Source: Pedobacter sp.
Lineage (GTDB): Bacteria; Bacteroidota; Bacteroidia; Sphingobacteriales; Sphingobacteriaceae
NCBI GenBank assembly: GCA_031119475.1
Contig: JAVHXV010000006.1
Coordinates: 1-64,000, forward strand
Direction: 5' to 3'
Length of the DNA: 64,000 nucleotides
The first letter of the stretch is position 1, and each line of letters starts with the position of its first letter. This document shows, one piece after another, positions 43,628-54,212 of this stretch. The notes under the pieces were generated by a model. That model was given only the letters and a program-made list of their open reading frames with translations, was not told the origin of the DNA and ran no database searches. Made by a program: the position numbers and the translations under genes.

Positions 43628-45318
43628 GCTGGCTGTATTACTTGCTGGAGGCCAACCTGTATCTGTTCATTTTTTATGGCTTTTACCGTTTATGTCTCCA
43701 CCATGAGACTTTCTATCATGGCAATCGCTACTATTTATTGGGCGCAAGCCTCCTTTCATTCGTGCTTCCCATCCTCCAATTGGGCTTTTTAAAGCCCGCT
43801 AAGGATATTCCCGTGGCCATGGCAGATCTTGCCCTGAACTATGGCCCTGAATATGAGCTGGCATCAGCGGCACCAACAAGGCAAAGTGCGGACTGGAGTG
43901 GTTATCTCTATACCTTTTATCTGTTGATTGCTGCTTATTTTGCCGTGAGGTTAATGGTTGATGTAGCCAGGATCATCAACCTATGGCTGCGTGCAAAAAA
44001 GAAGAAATCTGGACGAATTACACTTGTAGAAGTCCATGACCAGACCGCATTTTCTTTTTTCAACCTATTGTTCATCCATCCGCATCTTGCGGAAAAGCGG
44101 ACCATAGTCGAACACGAAATGATCCACATCAGGGAGCGTCACAGCGTCGATATCCTATTCTTTGAGGTCATGCAGATTATCTGCTGGTTTAATCCGGCAA
44201 TTTACTTTCTAAAAAAGGATATCAAATTGCTCCATGAGTACATTGCAGATGAACACACGACACAAAAGGAAATGCAGAAGCACGAATATGCCCTGTTCCT
44301 CATACACAACTCTTTTGGGATTTCTCCCACTCCACTTACGAACCAATTTTTCAATCAATCAATATTAAAAAGTAGAATCAACATGTTAAACAAAAAGAAA
44401 ACAGCAGAGCGGGCGAGGCTCAAGTTTCTGCTGGCCTTACCGCTTTTTGGCGGGATGTTATGTACATCGACAGTGGCGTTTACCAAAGATTATGGCTATT
44501 TAGACCTGCTTCCGGAGAAAAGCGGATCGACCTTAGCCATGTTCCAAGACCCACCTCAGACCGAAAAGCCACAATCTGGCGCACCAACTTCGCAGCCACC
44601 ATTGGCAAAAAAAGGAGAATTGCATTTCAGCACTAAAACACAAAAGATTTTTTTACCCGAAGCAAGGGAGTCGAAAAACGGAGCGGTCATCCTCAGCGAG
44701 AAAAGATTGATCGTGATCAATGGCAGCATAGTTGACAACAAAAACTTTAATGGGGCAAAGAACTTTGATCACATCCAGTTTTTAAGTCCTACAGCAGCCA
44801 TTAAGAAATATGGCGCCCAAGCCAATGCCGGCGCTGTGGAGATCAATGGAAAAAACATTTATTACTTTAAGGAACGTCCAAAAATTCCACTTCCAAGAAA
44901 ACAGGTAAAGTTCCCTCCTCCACGTGTGGTCGAAAAAGATAGATCGGCTGGCCTTCACACGAAGTCTGGACGATTGGTCTTCAGGGCCGACAGTCTTGGG
45001 GCCACCACGGTGAAAGGTGACCGTTTATATGCGACAAACGGCGAATCAAGGGTAAAAGAAGTCCGTATTTCTGGCAATACCGATCGTTCCCTCAACTTTA
45101 CCACAAAAGGAAGGCCCGACACAGTAAGGGCAGTATCTTCTAGGGTGATTGAGGTAAGGCCAACCACGACGAGAAAATTGGACTCTGTACGGGTAATCAA
45201 CCTTAAACTTGAGCCGACCAAGGTAAAAACCGAAGGCAAGTTAAAGGAAGTGCGCATCCAAGCCAAACCCCAAAAGCCTTCACAGCTCCTATTTGAGGGA
45301 AAAGAGATCAAGCAGTAA
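43624..45318 (+). CDS. BlaR1-like M56 membrane metalloprotease with plug-like C-terminus
   Basis: 564 residues. Membrane helices near 5-22, 38-55 and 95-118 precede the M56 peptidase domain with zinc motif HEMIH (164-168) and LHEYIADEH. A further helix lies near 265-285. The part outside the membrane lacks the penicillin-binding sensor domain of true BlaR1: instead it has a plug-like segment (about 355-425; IVINGSIVDNKN, IQFLSPTAAIKKYG, AGAVEING) and a low-complexity Arg/Lys/Val tail (about 430-564). It likely cleaves the BlaI-type repressor on a signal other than direct beta-lactam acylation. Confidence 0.88.
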   Translation: MSWLYYLLEANLYLFIFYGFYRLCLHHETFYHGNRYYLLGASLLSFVLPILQLGFLKPAKDIPVAMADLALNYGPEYELASAAPTRQSADWSGYLYTFYLLIAAYFAVRLMVDVARIINLWLRAKKKKSGRITLVEVHDQTAFSFFNLLFIHPHLAEKRTIVEHEMIHIRERHSVDILFFEVMQIICWFNPAIYFLKKDIKLLHEYIADEHTTQKEMQKHEYALFLIHNSFGISPTPLTNQFFNQSILKSRINMLNKKKTAERARLKFLLALPLFGGMLCTSTVAFTKDYGYLDLLPEKSGSTLAMFQDPPQTEKPQSGAPTSQPPLAKKGELHFSTKTQKIFLPEARESKNGAVILSEKRLIVINGSIVDNKNFNGAKNFDHIQFLSPTAAIKKYGAQANAGAVEINGKNIYYFKERPKIPLPRKQVKFPPPRVVEKDRSAGLHTKSGRLVFRADSLGATTVKGDRLYATNGESRVKEVRISGNTDRSLNFTTKGRPDTVRAVSSRVIEVRPTTTRKLDSVRVINLKLEPTKVKTEGKLKEVRIQAKPQKPSQLLFEGKEIKQ

Positions 45319-45419
45319 TTGTTGGGCAGTTGGTTAGTTTGTAGTTTATAGTTAGTAGTTTATAGTTCATGGCCGGTAGTCCAGGCAGCTAACCACCTAA
45401 ACAACAAATCAACTCACCA
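45319..45419. repeat. Intergenic inverted-array element between convergent blaR1-like and rsmG
   Basis: Left: GTTGGTTAGTTTGTAGTTTA and TAGTTAGTAG words. Right: GCTAACCACCTAAACAACAA words. Reverse-complement vocabulary, imperfect. Confidence 0.6.
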
Positions 45420-46043
45420 TTACTGTGGAATATAAACGACATACTTGGTCTCGAAAAAGGCCTCATCAAAATAAGCTGAAAGCGGATATAACTCTGCTTT
45501 CAGTTTTGATTCTTTAATTTCTTCTGAAAGGTCGCCTCCCTTAAGATATAATATTCCATTTGGAATGGAATTTAGGCTTGTCTTTTCAAACTTTCCTTTG
45601 ATCCAAGGGTAAAAATCGGCCAGGCGTGTAACTGCACGGGACACAATAAAATGATACTTATCATTAATCTGCTCAGCGCGCGCGTGGGTAGCTATTACAT
45701 TTTTAAGTCCCAATGCCTTAGCGATCTCAGTAACAACTTTTATCTTCTTTCCGATCGAATCGACCAGATGAAATTGGGTTTCAGGGAATAATATGGCCAA
45801 CGGAATTCCTGGAAAGCCTCCTCCTGTGCCCACATCAAGCACTTTTTCTCCGGGCTTAAACGTACAGAATTTGGCAATTCCCAAAGAATGAAGGATATGG
45901 CGCTCGTACAGTTCATCAATATCCTTTCTCGAAATGACATTGATCTGTGCATTCCAAAAGCTATATAAAGGATAGAGCTGATCAAACTGTGCCAACTGTT
46001 CCTCGCTGAGGCCCGTAAAATAATGTGAGATGAGATCAGGCAT
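45420..46043 (-). CDS. rsmG: 16S rRNA (guanine527-N7)-methyltransferase
   Basis: 207 residues, the normal RsmG length. Motif I VLDVGTGGGFPGIPLAI binds SAM; LVDSIGKKIKVVTEIAKALGLKN and HARAEQI with VSRAVTRLADFYPW follow in family order. It adds a methyl group to G527 of 16S rRNA in the 530 loop; its loss gives low-level streptomycin resistance in other bacteria. An inverted-array element separates it from the upstream glycosyltransferase gene. Confidence 0.96.
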   Translation of the reverse strand: MPDLISHYFTGLSEEQLAQFDQLYPLYSFWNAQINVISRKDIDELYERHILHSLGIAKFCTFKPGEKVLDVGTGGGFPGIPLAILFPETQFHLVDSIGKKIKVVTEIAKALGLKNVIATHARAEQINDKYHFIVSRAVTRLADFYPWIKGKFEKTSLNSIPNGILYLKGGDLSEEIKESKLKAELYPLSAYFDEAFFETKYVVYIPQ

Positions 46044-46049
46044 AGATTG

Positions 46050-47299
<1,250 letters not shown>

Positions 47300-47426
47300 A
47301 ACGTTAATTTTCAGCCAACAAAGGTCTAATTTTTAATCTGCAATTGGCCCATTGTTGAAAAAAAGAGGTTTCAACGATTAACCATCAACTGTTGACGATC
47401 AGCTATGGACTATGGACTATTCTTGC

Positions 47427-47434
47427 TACTTTTG
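47427..47434 (+). promoter_or_regulatory. -7 box TACTTTTG upstream of tgt
   Basis: TAnnTTTG match 25 bp before the ATG, with GAGGAA (a ribosome-binding sequence) between. No clear -33. Confidence 0.5.
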
Positions 47435-47459
47435 TGGGATTTTCGAAGAGGAATAACAT

Positions 47460-48590
47460 ATGAAATTTACTTTACAGGCAAAAGACCCGCTATCAAAAGC
47501 AAGGGCTGGAACGATTACCACAGCCCATGGCGAGATTAAGACCCCAATTTTTATGCCTGTGGGTACTGCTGGAACAGTAAAAGCGGTACATCAACGTGAA
47601 CTGACAAACGATATCAAGGCCCAGATTATCTTGGGCAATACCTATCACCTGTATTTACGCCCAGGATTAGATGTCCTGGCTCCAGCAGGTGGCCTGCACA
47701 AATTTATAGGTTGGGACAGGCCCATCCTTACCGATAGTGGCGGCTATCAGGTCTATTCGCTGAGCAAGGTCCGCAAGATCAGGGAAGAAGGCGTTACCTT
47801 CCATTCCCATATCGATGGCTCTAAACATTTGTTTACACCGGAATATGCCATGGATATCCAGCGGACCATCGGAGCTGATATCATTATGGCCTTTGACGAG
47901 TGTACGCCCTATCCGTGCGACTACAATTATGCCGCAAATTCGATCAAGATGACGCATAGGTGGTTAAAAAGATGTTGTGACCGCTTCGATTCGACCGAAG
48001 CCAAATATGGATATGAGCAAACGCTTTTTCCGATTGTCCAAGGCTCAGTATACAAAGACCTCAGGATCAAATCCGCCGAATTTATAGCCAGTACCGAGCG
48101 CGAAGGCAATGCCATTGGCGGCCTATCCGTGGGCGAACCTGCAGAAGAAATGTATGCCATGACCGAAGTAGTATGCGATATCCTGCCTGCCGACAAGCCC
48201 CGTTACCTGATGGGCGTCGGTACACCGATCAACATCCTGGAAAACATTGCCCTGGGCATAGATATGTTTGATTGTGTAATGCCTACACGAAATGCAAGAA
48301 ACGGGATGCTATTTACCCGAAATGGGATCATTAATATCGGAAATAAAAAATGGGCAAATGATTTTTCGCCCATTGACGCCGAAAGCGATCTCTATGCGGA
48401 TCAGGTCTACACCAAAGCCTATTTGCGCCATTTAATGCATTCAAAGGAAATTTTGGGTGCCCAGATTGCTACGCTCCATAACCTGCATTTTTATCTTTGG
48501 CTGGTGAACGAAGCTAGGGAAAAGATCAAGAGCGGTGAATTTTACGCATGGAAAAACAAAATGGTCACTATATTAGGGAATAAATTGTAA
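47460..48590 (+). CDS. tgt: tRNA-guanine transglycosylase without zinc cysteines
   Basis: 376 residues. It exchanges G34 of tRNAs with GUN anticodons for preQ1 on the way to queuosine. Catalytic residues are present: TDSGGYQVYSL with Asp92, AFDECTPYP, GLSVGEP and DCVMPTRNARNG with Asp271. The zinc-binding segment is changed: where E. coli has CxCxxC, this protein has Ser309, Leu311 and Asp314; the fourth ligand His340 remains in TLHNLHFY. I believe this is common in Bacteroidota Tgt. Its stop directly abuts the ATG of the LptF/G-like gene, so the two are coupled. An EamA transporter follows. Confidence 0.95.
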   Translation: MKFTLQAKDPLSKARAGTITTAHGEIKTPIFMPVGTAGTVKAVHQRELTNDIKAQIILGNTYHLYLRPGLDVLAPAGGLHKFIGWDRPILTDSGGYQVYSLSKVRKIREEGVTFHSHIDGSKHLFTPEYAMDIQRTIGADIIMAFDECTPYPCDYNYAANSIKMTHRWLKRCCDRFDSTEAKYGYEQTLFPIVQGSVYKDLRIKSAEFIASTEREGNAIGGLSVGEPAEEMYAMTEVVCDILPADKPRYLMGVGTPINILENIALGIDMFDCVMPTRNARNGMLFTRNGIINIGNKKWANDFSPIDAESDLYADQVYTKAYLRHLMHSKEILGAQIATLHNLHFYLWLVNEAREKIKSGEFYAWKNKMVTILGNKL

Positions 48591-49694
48591 ATGAATTTCA
48601 TCAGCAAAAGGTTTAAGATACTTGACAGGTTTATCATCGGTAAATACCTGGGTACCTTTGTCTATACTTTGGTGCTTTTTGTGGTGATCATCATTATTTT
48701 TGACCTTTCCGAGAAATTGGATGACTTTTTGGAAAGCCATTTGAGCATTTGGCAGGTGATCACAAAGTACTACGCAGGTTCCATCCCCTACTATGTGAAC
48801 ATGTTATCTCCGTTGATCAATTTTATTGCCGTTATTTTCTTTACGGCAAAAATGGCCGACCAGACCGAAATTGTGCCCATATTAAGTGGAGGCGCCAGTT
48901 TTAACCGATTTTTACGGCCCTATTTCATCTCGGCATTTATCATTTTTTCGGCCAACCTCCTCTCCAATCTTTACATCCTACCCTATACCAACCGGATCAA
49001 AAATAAGTTCGAGAATGAGGTCGTCAACAATAATGACCCTTATACCAAGCTGAATATCCACATGAAGGTGGACAGCAATACCTATATCTTTATCGACAAC
49101 TTTGATAACCGGAGCAATATCGGCTATCGCTTTTCGCTGGACAAGTTCAAGGGCGATGTATTGGAACGCAAGCTCATTGCCGACCAGATCAAATGGGATT
49201 CAGTTAAAAGGGTCTGGAAATTGGTCAATTATTCGACAAGGACCATCAATGGGCTAAAGGAAAAAATGGTCTACGGCAACGCATTGGAAAAAGATACCGT
49301 GCTGGATATGCGTCCGGATGATTTCTCTGCCTATCAGAATGTATTTGAAAGCATGAATGGCCGCGAATTGGCCGAAAAAATCGATAAAGAAGAAATTAGG
49401 GGATCTGGGGTAATGAACGACCTGCTTTTTGAACAATATAAACGTTGGTTCCAGCCCTTGTCGGCCTTCATCCTTACCCTCATCGGCGTTGCACTGTCAT
49501 CAAGGAAAGTGCGTGGAGGCGTTGGATTACCATTGGGAATAGGGATTATCTTAAGCTTTGCCTATATCGTATTTAACCAGTTTGCCAAGATGTTTTCGAC
49601 CAAAGGAGGACTGCCACCGCTTTTGGCCGTGCTATTGCCTACTGTATTTTTTGGATTGCTTGGATTGTATCTACTCAGAAAAGCACCCAAATAA
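48591..49694 (+). CDS. LptF/LptG-family lipopolysaccharide export permease
   Basis: 367 residues. Membrane helices near 17-40, 55-80, 100-125 and 285-355 frame a periplasmic beta-jellyroll domain (about 135-270). This is the YjgP/YjgQ layout that, with LptB, extracts lipopolysaccharide from the inner membrane for the Lpt bridge. Which of F or G it replaces cannot be said. It begins on the base after the tgt stop and overlaps the next gene by one base, so the three-gene order is a coupled operon. Confidence 0.9.
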   Translation: MNFISKRFKILDRFIIGKYLGTFVYTLVLFVVIIIIFDLSEKLDDFLESHLSIWQVITKYYAGSIPYYVNMLSPLINFIAVIFFTAKMADQTEIVPILSGGASFNRFLRPYFISAFIIFSANLLSNLYILPYTNRIKNKFENEVVNNNDPYTKLNIHMKVDSNTYIFIDNFDNRSNIGYRFSLDKFKGDVLERKLIADQIKWDSVKRVWKLVNYSTRTINGLKEKMVYGNALEKDTVLDMRPDDFSAYQNVFESMNGRELAEKIDKEEIRGSGVMNDLLFEQYKRWFQPLSAFILTLIGVALSSRKVRGGVGLPLGIGIILSFAYIVFNQFAKMFSTKGGLPPLLAVLLPTVFFGLLGLYLLRKAPK

Positions 49695-50587
49695 TGAATC
49701 CTACCCCGCAATCGCACGAAACCAGAAATTTATTGATCCTGCACCTCACTGTTTTTATCTGGGGCTTTACGGGCATTCTGGGAGCCTTGATTTCGATCAA
49801 CGCGGTGCAAATGGTGTGGTACCGTGTAATGATTGCCTCGATAGCCTTATTGGCTTATTTCTGGTGGAGCAAGACCAACATTAGGATCACTAAAATACAA
49901 TTCATTAAATTCTTCTTCACAGGAAGCGTGGTGGCCACCCACTGGATTTTTTTCTTCCATTCGATCAAGGTCGCCAATGTTTCGGTAAGCCTGATCTGCC
50001 TTTCGTCGGTTACCCTATTTATTTCTATCCTAGAGCCGCTTGTCAAGAAACAGCGCATTTCTAAAGGTGATGTTTTTATCGGGATATTGATCATATTCGG
50101 CATCTATCTGATCTTCAAATTTGAGGCACAGTACACCACCGGAATTATATTTGGACTGCTTTCTGCACTGGCGGCAAGTATTTTTTCAACTGTCAATTCT
50201 ACTTTGGTGCAAAAGACCCATCCAAGCATCATCGGCTTCTATGAACTTACTGGCGCATTTTTCTGGATCAGCATCTATCGATTGTTCGACCAGAGCCTGC
50301 TACACGAAACCTTTAACCTCAGCTTGGCAGACTGGTCTTACCTGCTGATTTTGGGCACCATCTGCACAGCCCTAGCCTATGTTGCGGGAGTTGGTGTCAT
50401 GCGTACACTGTCGGCTTTTAGGGTAGCCCTCATCACCAATCTGGAACCTGTATATGGGATTGTCCTGGCCTTCCTTTTATTTGGCAGCAAAGAGCAGATG
50501 ACGGGCGGATTCTATATCGGATCACTGCTGATCCTTGCAGCCGTATTCATTTATCCCATCTACAAAAAGCGTAAAAATAAGCGCTAG
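49694..50587 (+). CDS. EamA/DMT-superfamily transporter
   Basis: 297 residues with ten membrane helices in two EamA repeats (about 10-140 and 150-290; LHLTVFIWGFTGILGALIS, TGIIFGLLSALAASIFSTVNS). The C-terminus is basic (KKRKNKR). Family members export metabolites or drugs such as amino acids; substrate unknown. It overlaps the permease gene by one base (TAATG), so it is translated from the same message. It has no other partner. Confidence 0.9.
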   Translation: MNPTPQSHETRNLLILHLTVFIWGFTGILGALISINAVQMVWYRVMIASIALLAYFWWSKTNIRITKIQFIKFFFTGSVVATHWIFFFHSIKVANVSVSLICLSSVTLFISILEPLVKKQRISKGDVFIGILIIFGIYLIFKFEAQYTTGIIFGLLSALAASIFSTVNSTLVQKTHPSIIGFYELTGAFFWISIYRLFDQSLLHETFNLSLADWSYLLILGTICTALAYVAGVGVMRTLSAFRVALITNLEPVYGIVLAFLLFGSKEQMTGGFYIGSLLILAAVFIYPIYKKRKNKR

Positions 50588-51112
50588 TCCGGCTAAAAAC
50601 GGCGGGGTAGGGGATAGGTTTTTGGCTCTTGAAACCCATCTTTTTAGCCATAAATAGCAGCTTAAAAACGAAGTGTGATGAGCCAAATTTATGGCATGAA
50701 ATCTATGCCAAATCTACTTGGTCGTGCTGCTGAAAAATCCTGTTGACCAAGCGGAAAAATATGAGGAGACTTAAGCATATATAGCCATCTATTGTACGAT
50801 ATTAGATCTAGCAAAAACACATACATGGCTTAAACATTAATCATTTTTTTTTGCTTAAATCCAAACGAATTAGTGTATCTTGATCGCAGATTGATGGAGC
50901 AAACCATCATCAACCTTTAAAACATCATTTAACACGTTTTAACAGCCTAAAAAAACACTTGTCATTAAAATAATTGTATTTTATATTTTACATATAATTA
51001 ATTGAAATACAAATCATTAAATAATTCATTTAAAATTTAAATTCAATTATATCTTAAAATCATTCAAGCTAAATACTAAAATTATTAGTATTGTCTATAT
51101 TAACAACAAATA
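50588..51112. other. 525-bp AT-rich intergenic region with nested hairpin and promoter dyad
   Basis: The first 62 bp hold a nested hairpin: GGCTAAAAA (50591-50599) pairs with TTTTTAGCC (50641-50649), and inside it GATAGGTTT pairs with AAACCCATC bar one mismatch. This is likely the end of the tgt operon. A 22-codon ORF from 50678 is unsupported. From about 50930 the DNA becomes very AT-rich, leading to the dyad at 51072-51092. Confidence 0.55.
51072..51092. promoter_or_regulatory. Operator-like dyad upstream of the 932-aa protein gene
   Basis: AATACTAA-AATTA-TTAGTATT, a perfect 8-bp inverted repeat ending 20 bp before the start codon. Half-sites ACTA/TAGT recall the BlaI dyads but are spaced one base wider. 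Confidence 0.5.
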
Positions 51113-53911
51113 ATGAAGAATAATATATTAAAAATCAGCATTTTATATACAATCATATTGAGTATGATTTCACATAGTGGATATGGGCAGATTTTTGATA
51201 GTGAACAAAACCCACTTAGTGTAAAATGGAGGTCAATCAGCACTGCTGGTTTCAAAATCATTTATCCGACAGAACTGGAAAAAGAAGCGCAGCGGATGGC
51301 GAATACCATCCCTGCTATTTACCCTTCTGTATCTGCCGATTTTAAGTCCCAAAAAACTTGGCTTCCCATCGTCCTCCAGAACCGTGGAACAACCGCAAAT
51401 GGGTTCGTACAATTGGCCCCGAAAAAATCACAATTCTATACCACTCCCCCGCAGCAGTTCGACAGTCAGGACTGGCTCAATAATTTGGCCGTCCATGAGC
51501 TCAGACATGTCGCCCAATTTGATCAGCTCACCGGACGTAAAAAATTCTTCCTAACCGAAGAACTTCACTTTGCCTATATCGGGTTGAGCACACCGACCTG
51601 GTTTCTGGAAGGCGATGCGGTGAGCACGGAAACTTCGCTCACCAATGCCGGTCGCGGGAGGCAGCCAGCATGGGTCATGCCTTTTAGAGCCGCAGTGCTG
51701 AATGGAAAAAACTTAAGCTACTCCAAATCGTATTTTGGATCTAACAAAGACCTTACTCCCGGCTATTATCAATTGGGCTATCTCCTCACTTCAAATTTGA
51801 GAAGGGAATACGGCAAAACGATCATCAACCAACTTACCAACGACATCAACCAACGCCCGCTACGCCCCTATCCTTTTTCTTCGAGTTTAAAAAAATTTAC
51901 TGGAGCGAATACCCGTACCTACTACCTTAAGACCCTGGAAGTGTTAAAGACAAAGTGGAAGCAGCAGGACGAATTCTACAAGAGCGAAAATTATGAAAGC
52001 CTCAACAAGCGCGCAAAATATGAAAGCAATTACCATTTGCCGAACATTCTACCTAGCGGACAGATCTTAGCACTCAAGCAGACCAAGGGCGAAGCTCTGG
52101 GCTTTGTGATGGTCAATGCCGATAGAAGCGAAACCAAGCTTTTTAAAATTGGCTATCAAGAGCAGGTTTGGTACAGCTATGGTAGTGGACGATTGGTTTG
52201 GGATGAAATCCGTGAAGGCCCGAGGTACAAACAAAGAAGCTACAGTGTGATCTGTATGTACGACCTGGCATCCAAAAAACGGAAACAGCTGACCTTTAAA
52301 ACCCGACTCTTTTCTCCCGCCATTTCTGGTGATGGAAAAAAATTGGCGGCCGTACAAATTGACCTGGCCAACAACTGTAGCCTTGTTGAGGTAAACCTAG
52401 AAGATGGAAGCTTAACGATGCGTTATGCCAATCCAACCTACCTTATCCTACAATCGCCCGCATTAGATTGGGACGGAAACGAACTCGCATTTATCAGCGT
52501 GAGCGAAAAAGGCAAGGCACTTTGGCTGCTTAACAGATATGGACAGGCCACTCCAATCATTAAAGAAATTAACCAACAGTTAGGGAGACCGATTTTCTTT
52601 GGTCGTCAGATTGCATTTAACGCCCATTACAGCGGTATTGACAACATTTACTACGTAGACCCCATTTCAAAAAAAATAATGGCACTGACGGCCTCAAAAT
52701 ACGGCGCATTCAATCCGGATTTTTCTGAGGATGGGCGTACGCTCTTTTTCAACAGCTTTGATATAACGGGATATGAAGTGGCCAAGATACCTGTGATTGA
52801 AAAACCAATACAGACAAATCATTTCGTTTATTTTGGTCAGGCCGCAACGGAGCAAGAAAACACCGGCAATGTATTTGATCAAGTGCCCGATAGCAGTTTT
52901 AGTTCAACTCCCTATCACCCGTTCGCCCATCTTTTTAACATCCACAGTATCAGTTTTGCAACCGACGATGACGATCAGCTTTCTTTAAGGTTGAAATCCA
53001 ATGACCTGCTGAACATTTTCGATGCGTATGCAGGCATAGGCTACGATCAGGACTTGCGAAAAGTGCAGTATCAGGCTGGGTTGAGCTTCAAAAGCTTATA
53101 CCCGGTATTCACCAGTGAGTTTAAGAACCGGGCGAGGCAAGCTTATTATCGCCTTGGCGGCAACCTTTACCGTGCAGATTGGCGAGAAAATTACATTAAC
53201 CTAAAAGCATCACTCCCACTCAGCTTTAATAAATTCCAGCACAACTACAGCTTATTGGGAGAAATGGGCACCAGCTATACCAAAAGAAATTTTGCACCCG
53301 CCGAAGCCAAGCTATTCAATCAGACCGTCAGGTTTCCGATGAGCTATAAATTGGGCTTTTCACATCGCGTGCGTACAGCAGAGCGGGATGTGGCACCAAG
53401 ATGGGCACAATCATTAAGTTTTAGTTACAACAATCAGCCTTTCGACAAAAGCTTGAAAGGGGACCTGATGGCTTTCGAAAGTGCATTCTATTTTCCCGGG
53501 CTTGCCAAAAACCATTCCATGCAGGCAAGTTTCAACTACCAACAGGCTTCGGGCCTCTTTAATTTCAGCAACGAGATTGCCACCGTATGGGGCTATGGTC
53601 AAGTTTTGGCCAGGAGCGAGTTGAGGAATACCCTCCTTTTGAACTACCGCTTCCCCATCCTATTTCCAGATGCTGAAATCGGCAGTTTGGCCTACATCAG
53701 AAACATCAGGGGCGGATTTTTCAGCCATTATGAAAACATTGGCGCAGAAACAAATTTAACCCAACCAAAAACATTTGGACTTGAATTGCGTAGTAGTATG
53801 AACTTGCTGCGTTATCAGCCAATTGTGGATCTGGGCGCTCGGTTAATTTTTGTGAACAAGGTTTACCATCAAAATCCTATCTTAGAATTTACTTTTAATT
53901 ATAGTTTTTAA
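51113..53911 (+). CDS. Secreted gluzincin-type metallopeptidase fused to beta-propeller and outer-membrane barrel
   Basis: 932 residues. Signal peptide to about residue 26 (ILYTIILSMISHSGYGQ). The N-terminal third has HELRH (His128, Glu129, His132) and WFLEGDA (Glu166), the zinc and catalytic residues of gluzincin (peptidase MA-like) enzymes. From about 300 to 600 are propeller-like repeats (FSPAISGDGKKLAAVQID, ALDWDGNELAFISVSE, FNPDFSEDGRTLFFNSF). From about 630 the sequence is a beta-barrel ending in LEFTFNYSF with terminal Phe. This suggests an outer-membrane-anchored protease. I know no characterised member. The 5' end is AT-rich; expression may be controlled by the upstream dyad. Confidence 0.85.
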   Translation: MKNNILKISILYTIILSMISHSGYGQIFDSEQNPLSVKWRSISTAGFKIIYPTELEKEAQRMANTIPAIYPSVSADFKSQKTWLPIVLQNRGTTANGFVQLAPKKSQFYTTPPQQFDSQDWLNNLAVHELRHVAQFDQLTGRKKFFLTEELHFAYIGLSTPTWFLEGDAVSTETSLTNAGRGRQPAWVMPFRAAVLNGKNLSYSKSYFGSNKDLTPGYYQLGYLLTSNLRREYGKTIINQLTNDINQRPLRPYPFSSSLKKFTGANTRTYYLKTLEVLKTKWKQQDEFYKSENYESLNKRAKYESNYHLPNILPSGQILALKQTKGEALGFVMVNADRSETKLFKIGYQEQVWYSYGSGRLVWDEIREGPRYKQRSYSVICMYDLASKKRKQLTFKTRLFSPAISGDGKKLAAVQIDLANNCSLVEVNLEDGSLTMRYANPTYLILQSPALDWDGNELAFISVSEKGKALWLLNRYGQATPIIKEINQQLGRPIFFGRQIAFNAHYSGIDNIYYVDPISKKIMALTASKYGAFNPDFSEDGRTLFFNSFDITGYEVAKIPVIEKPIQTNHFVYFGQAATEQENTGNVFDQVPDSSFSSTPYHPFAHLFNIHSISFATDDDDQLSLRLKSNDLLNIFDAYAGIGYDQDLRKVQYQAGLSFKSLYPVFTSEFKNRARQAYYRLGGNLYRADWRENYINLKASLPLSFNKFQHNYSLLGEMGTSYTKRNFAPAEAKLFNQTVRFPMSYKLGFSHRVRTAERDVAPRWAQSLSFSYNNQPFDKSLKGDLMAFESAFYFPGLAKNHSMQASFNYQQASGLFNFSNEIATVWGYGQVLARSELRNTLLLNYRFPILFPDAEIGSLAYIRNIRGGFFSHYENIGAETNLTQPKTFGLELRSSMNLLRYQPIVDLGARLIFVNKVYHQNPILEFTFNYSF

Positions 53912-53924
53912 GCAAATACTCCCC

Positions 53925-54212
53925 ATGAAAGCAAAAACCATATTCATCATCCTGCTTACCGCACTGCTCACCTTATTTTTAACGGTAAACAGCGACCCTG
54001 TCGAATTTAATTTCCTGATCGGTGAACCTGTTGAAATTTCGAAATTGATTGTGATCGGAGTGTGCGTACTGATCGGCTTTATTTTGGGATTCATTGTCGG
54101 AAGGCCAAGAAAAACGGTCAGCAGCTATGACCATGAGATCGAAGGTCGCTCTACAAATGGCGCTTCCACATCCAATACACTCAGCGACGAGGATCGGGAT
54201 TATATTAGTTAG
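53925..54212 (+). CDS. LapA-like (DUF1049) small membrane protein
   Basis: 95 residues. Two membrane helices (about 4-20 TIFIILLTALLTLFLTV and 37-58 LIVIGVCVLIGFILGFIVG) flank a short loop NSDPVEFNFLIGEPVEI, as in LapA/YciS proteins. The C-terminal 35 residues are polar and Ser/Thr/Asp-rich. E. coli LapA with LapB tunes LPS synthesis, but no LapB is seen here. It starts 13 bp after the 932-aa gene, so may share its message. Confidence 0.82.
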   Translation: MKAKTIFIILLTALLTLFLTVNSDPVEFNFLIGEPVEISKLIVIGVCVLIGFILGFIVGRPRKTVSSYDHEIEGRSTNGASTSNTLSDEDRDYIS

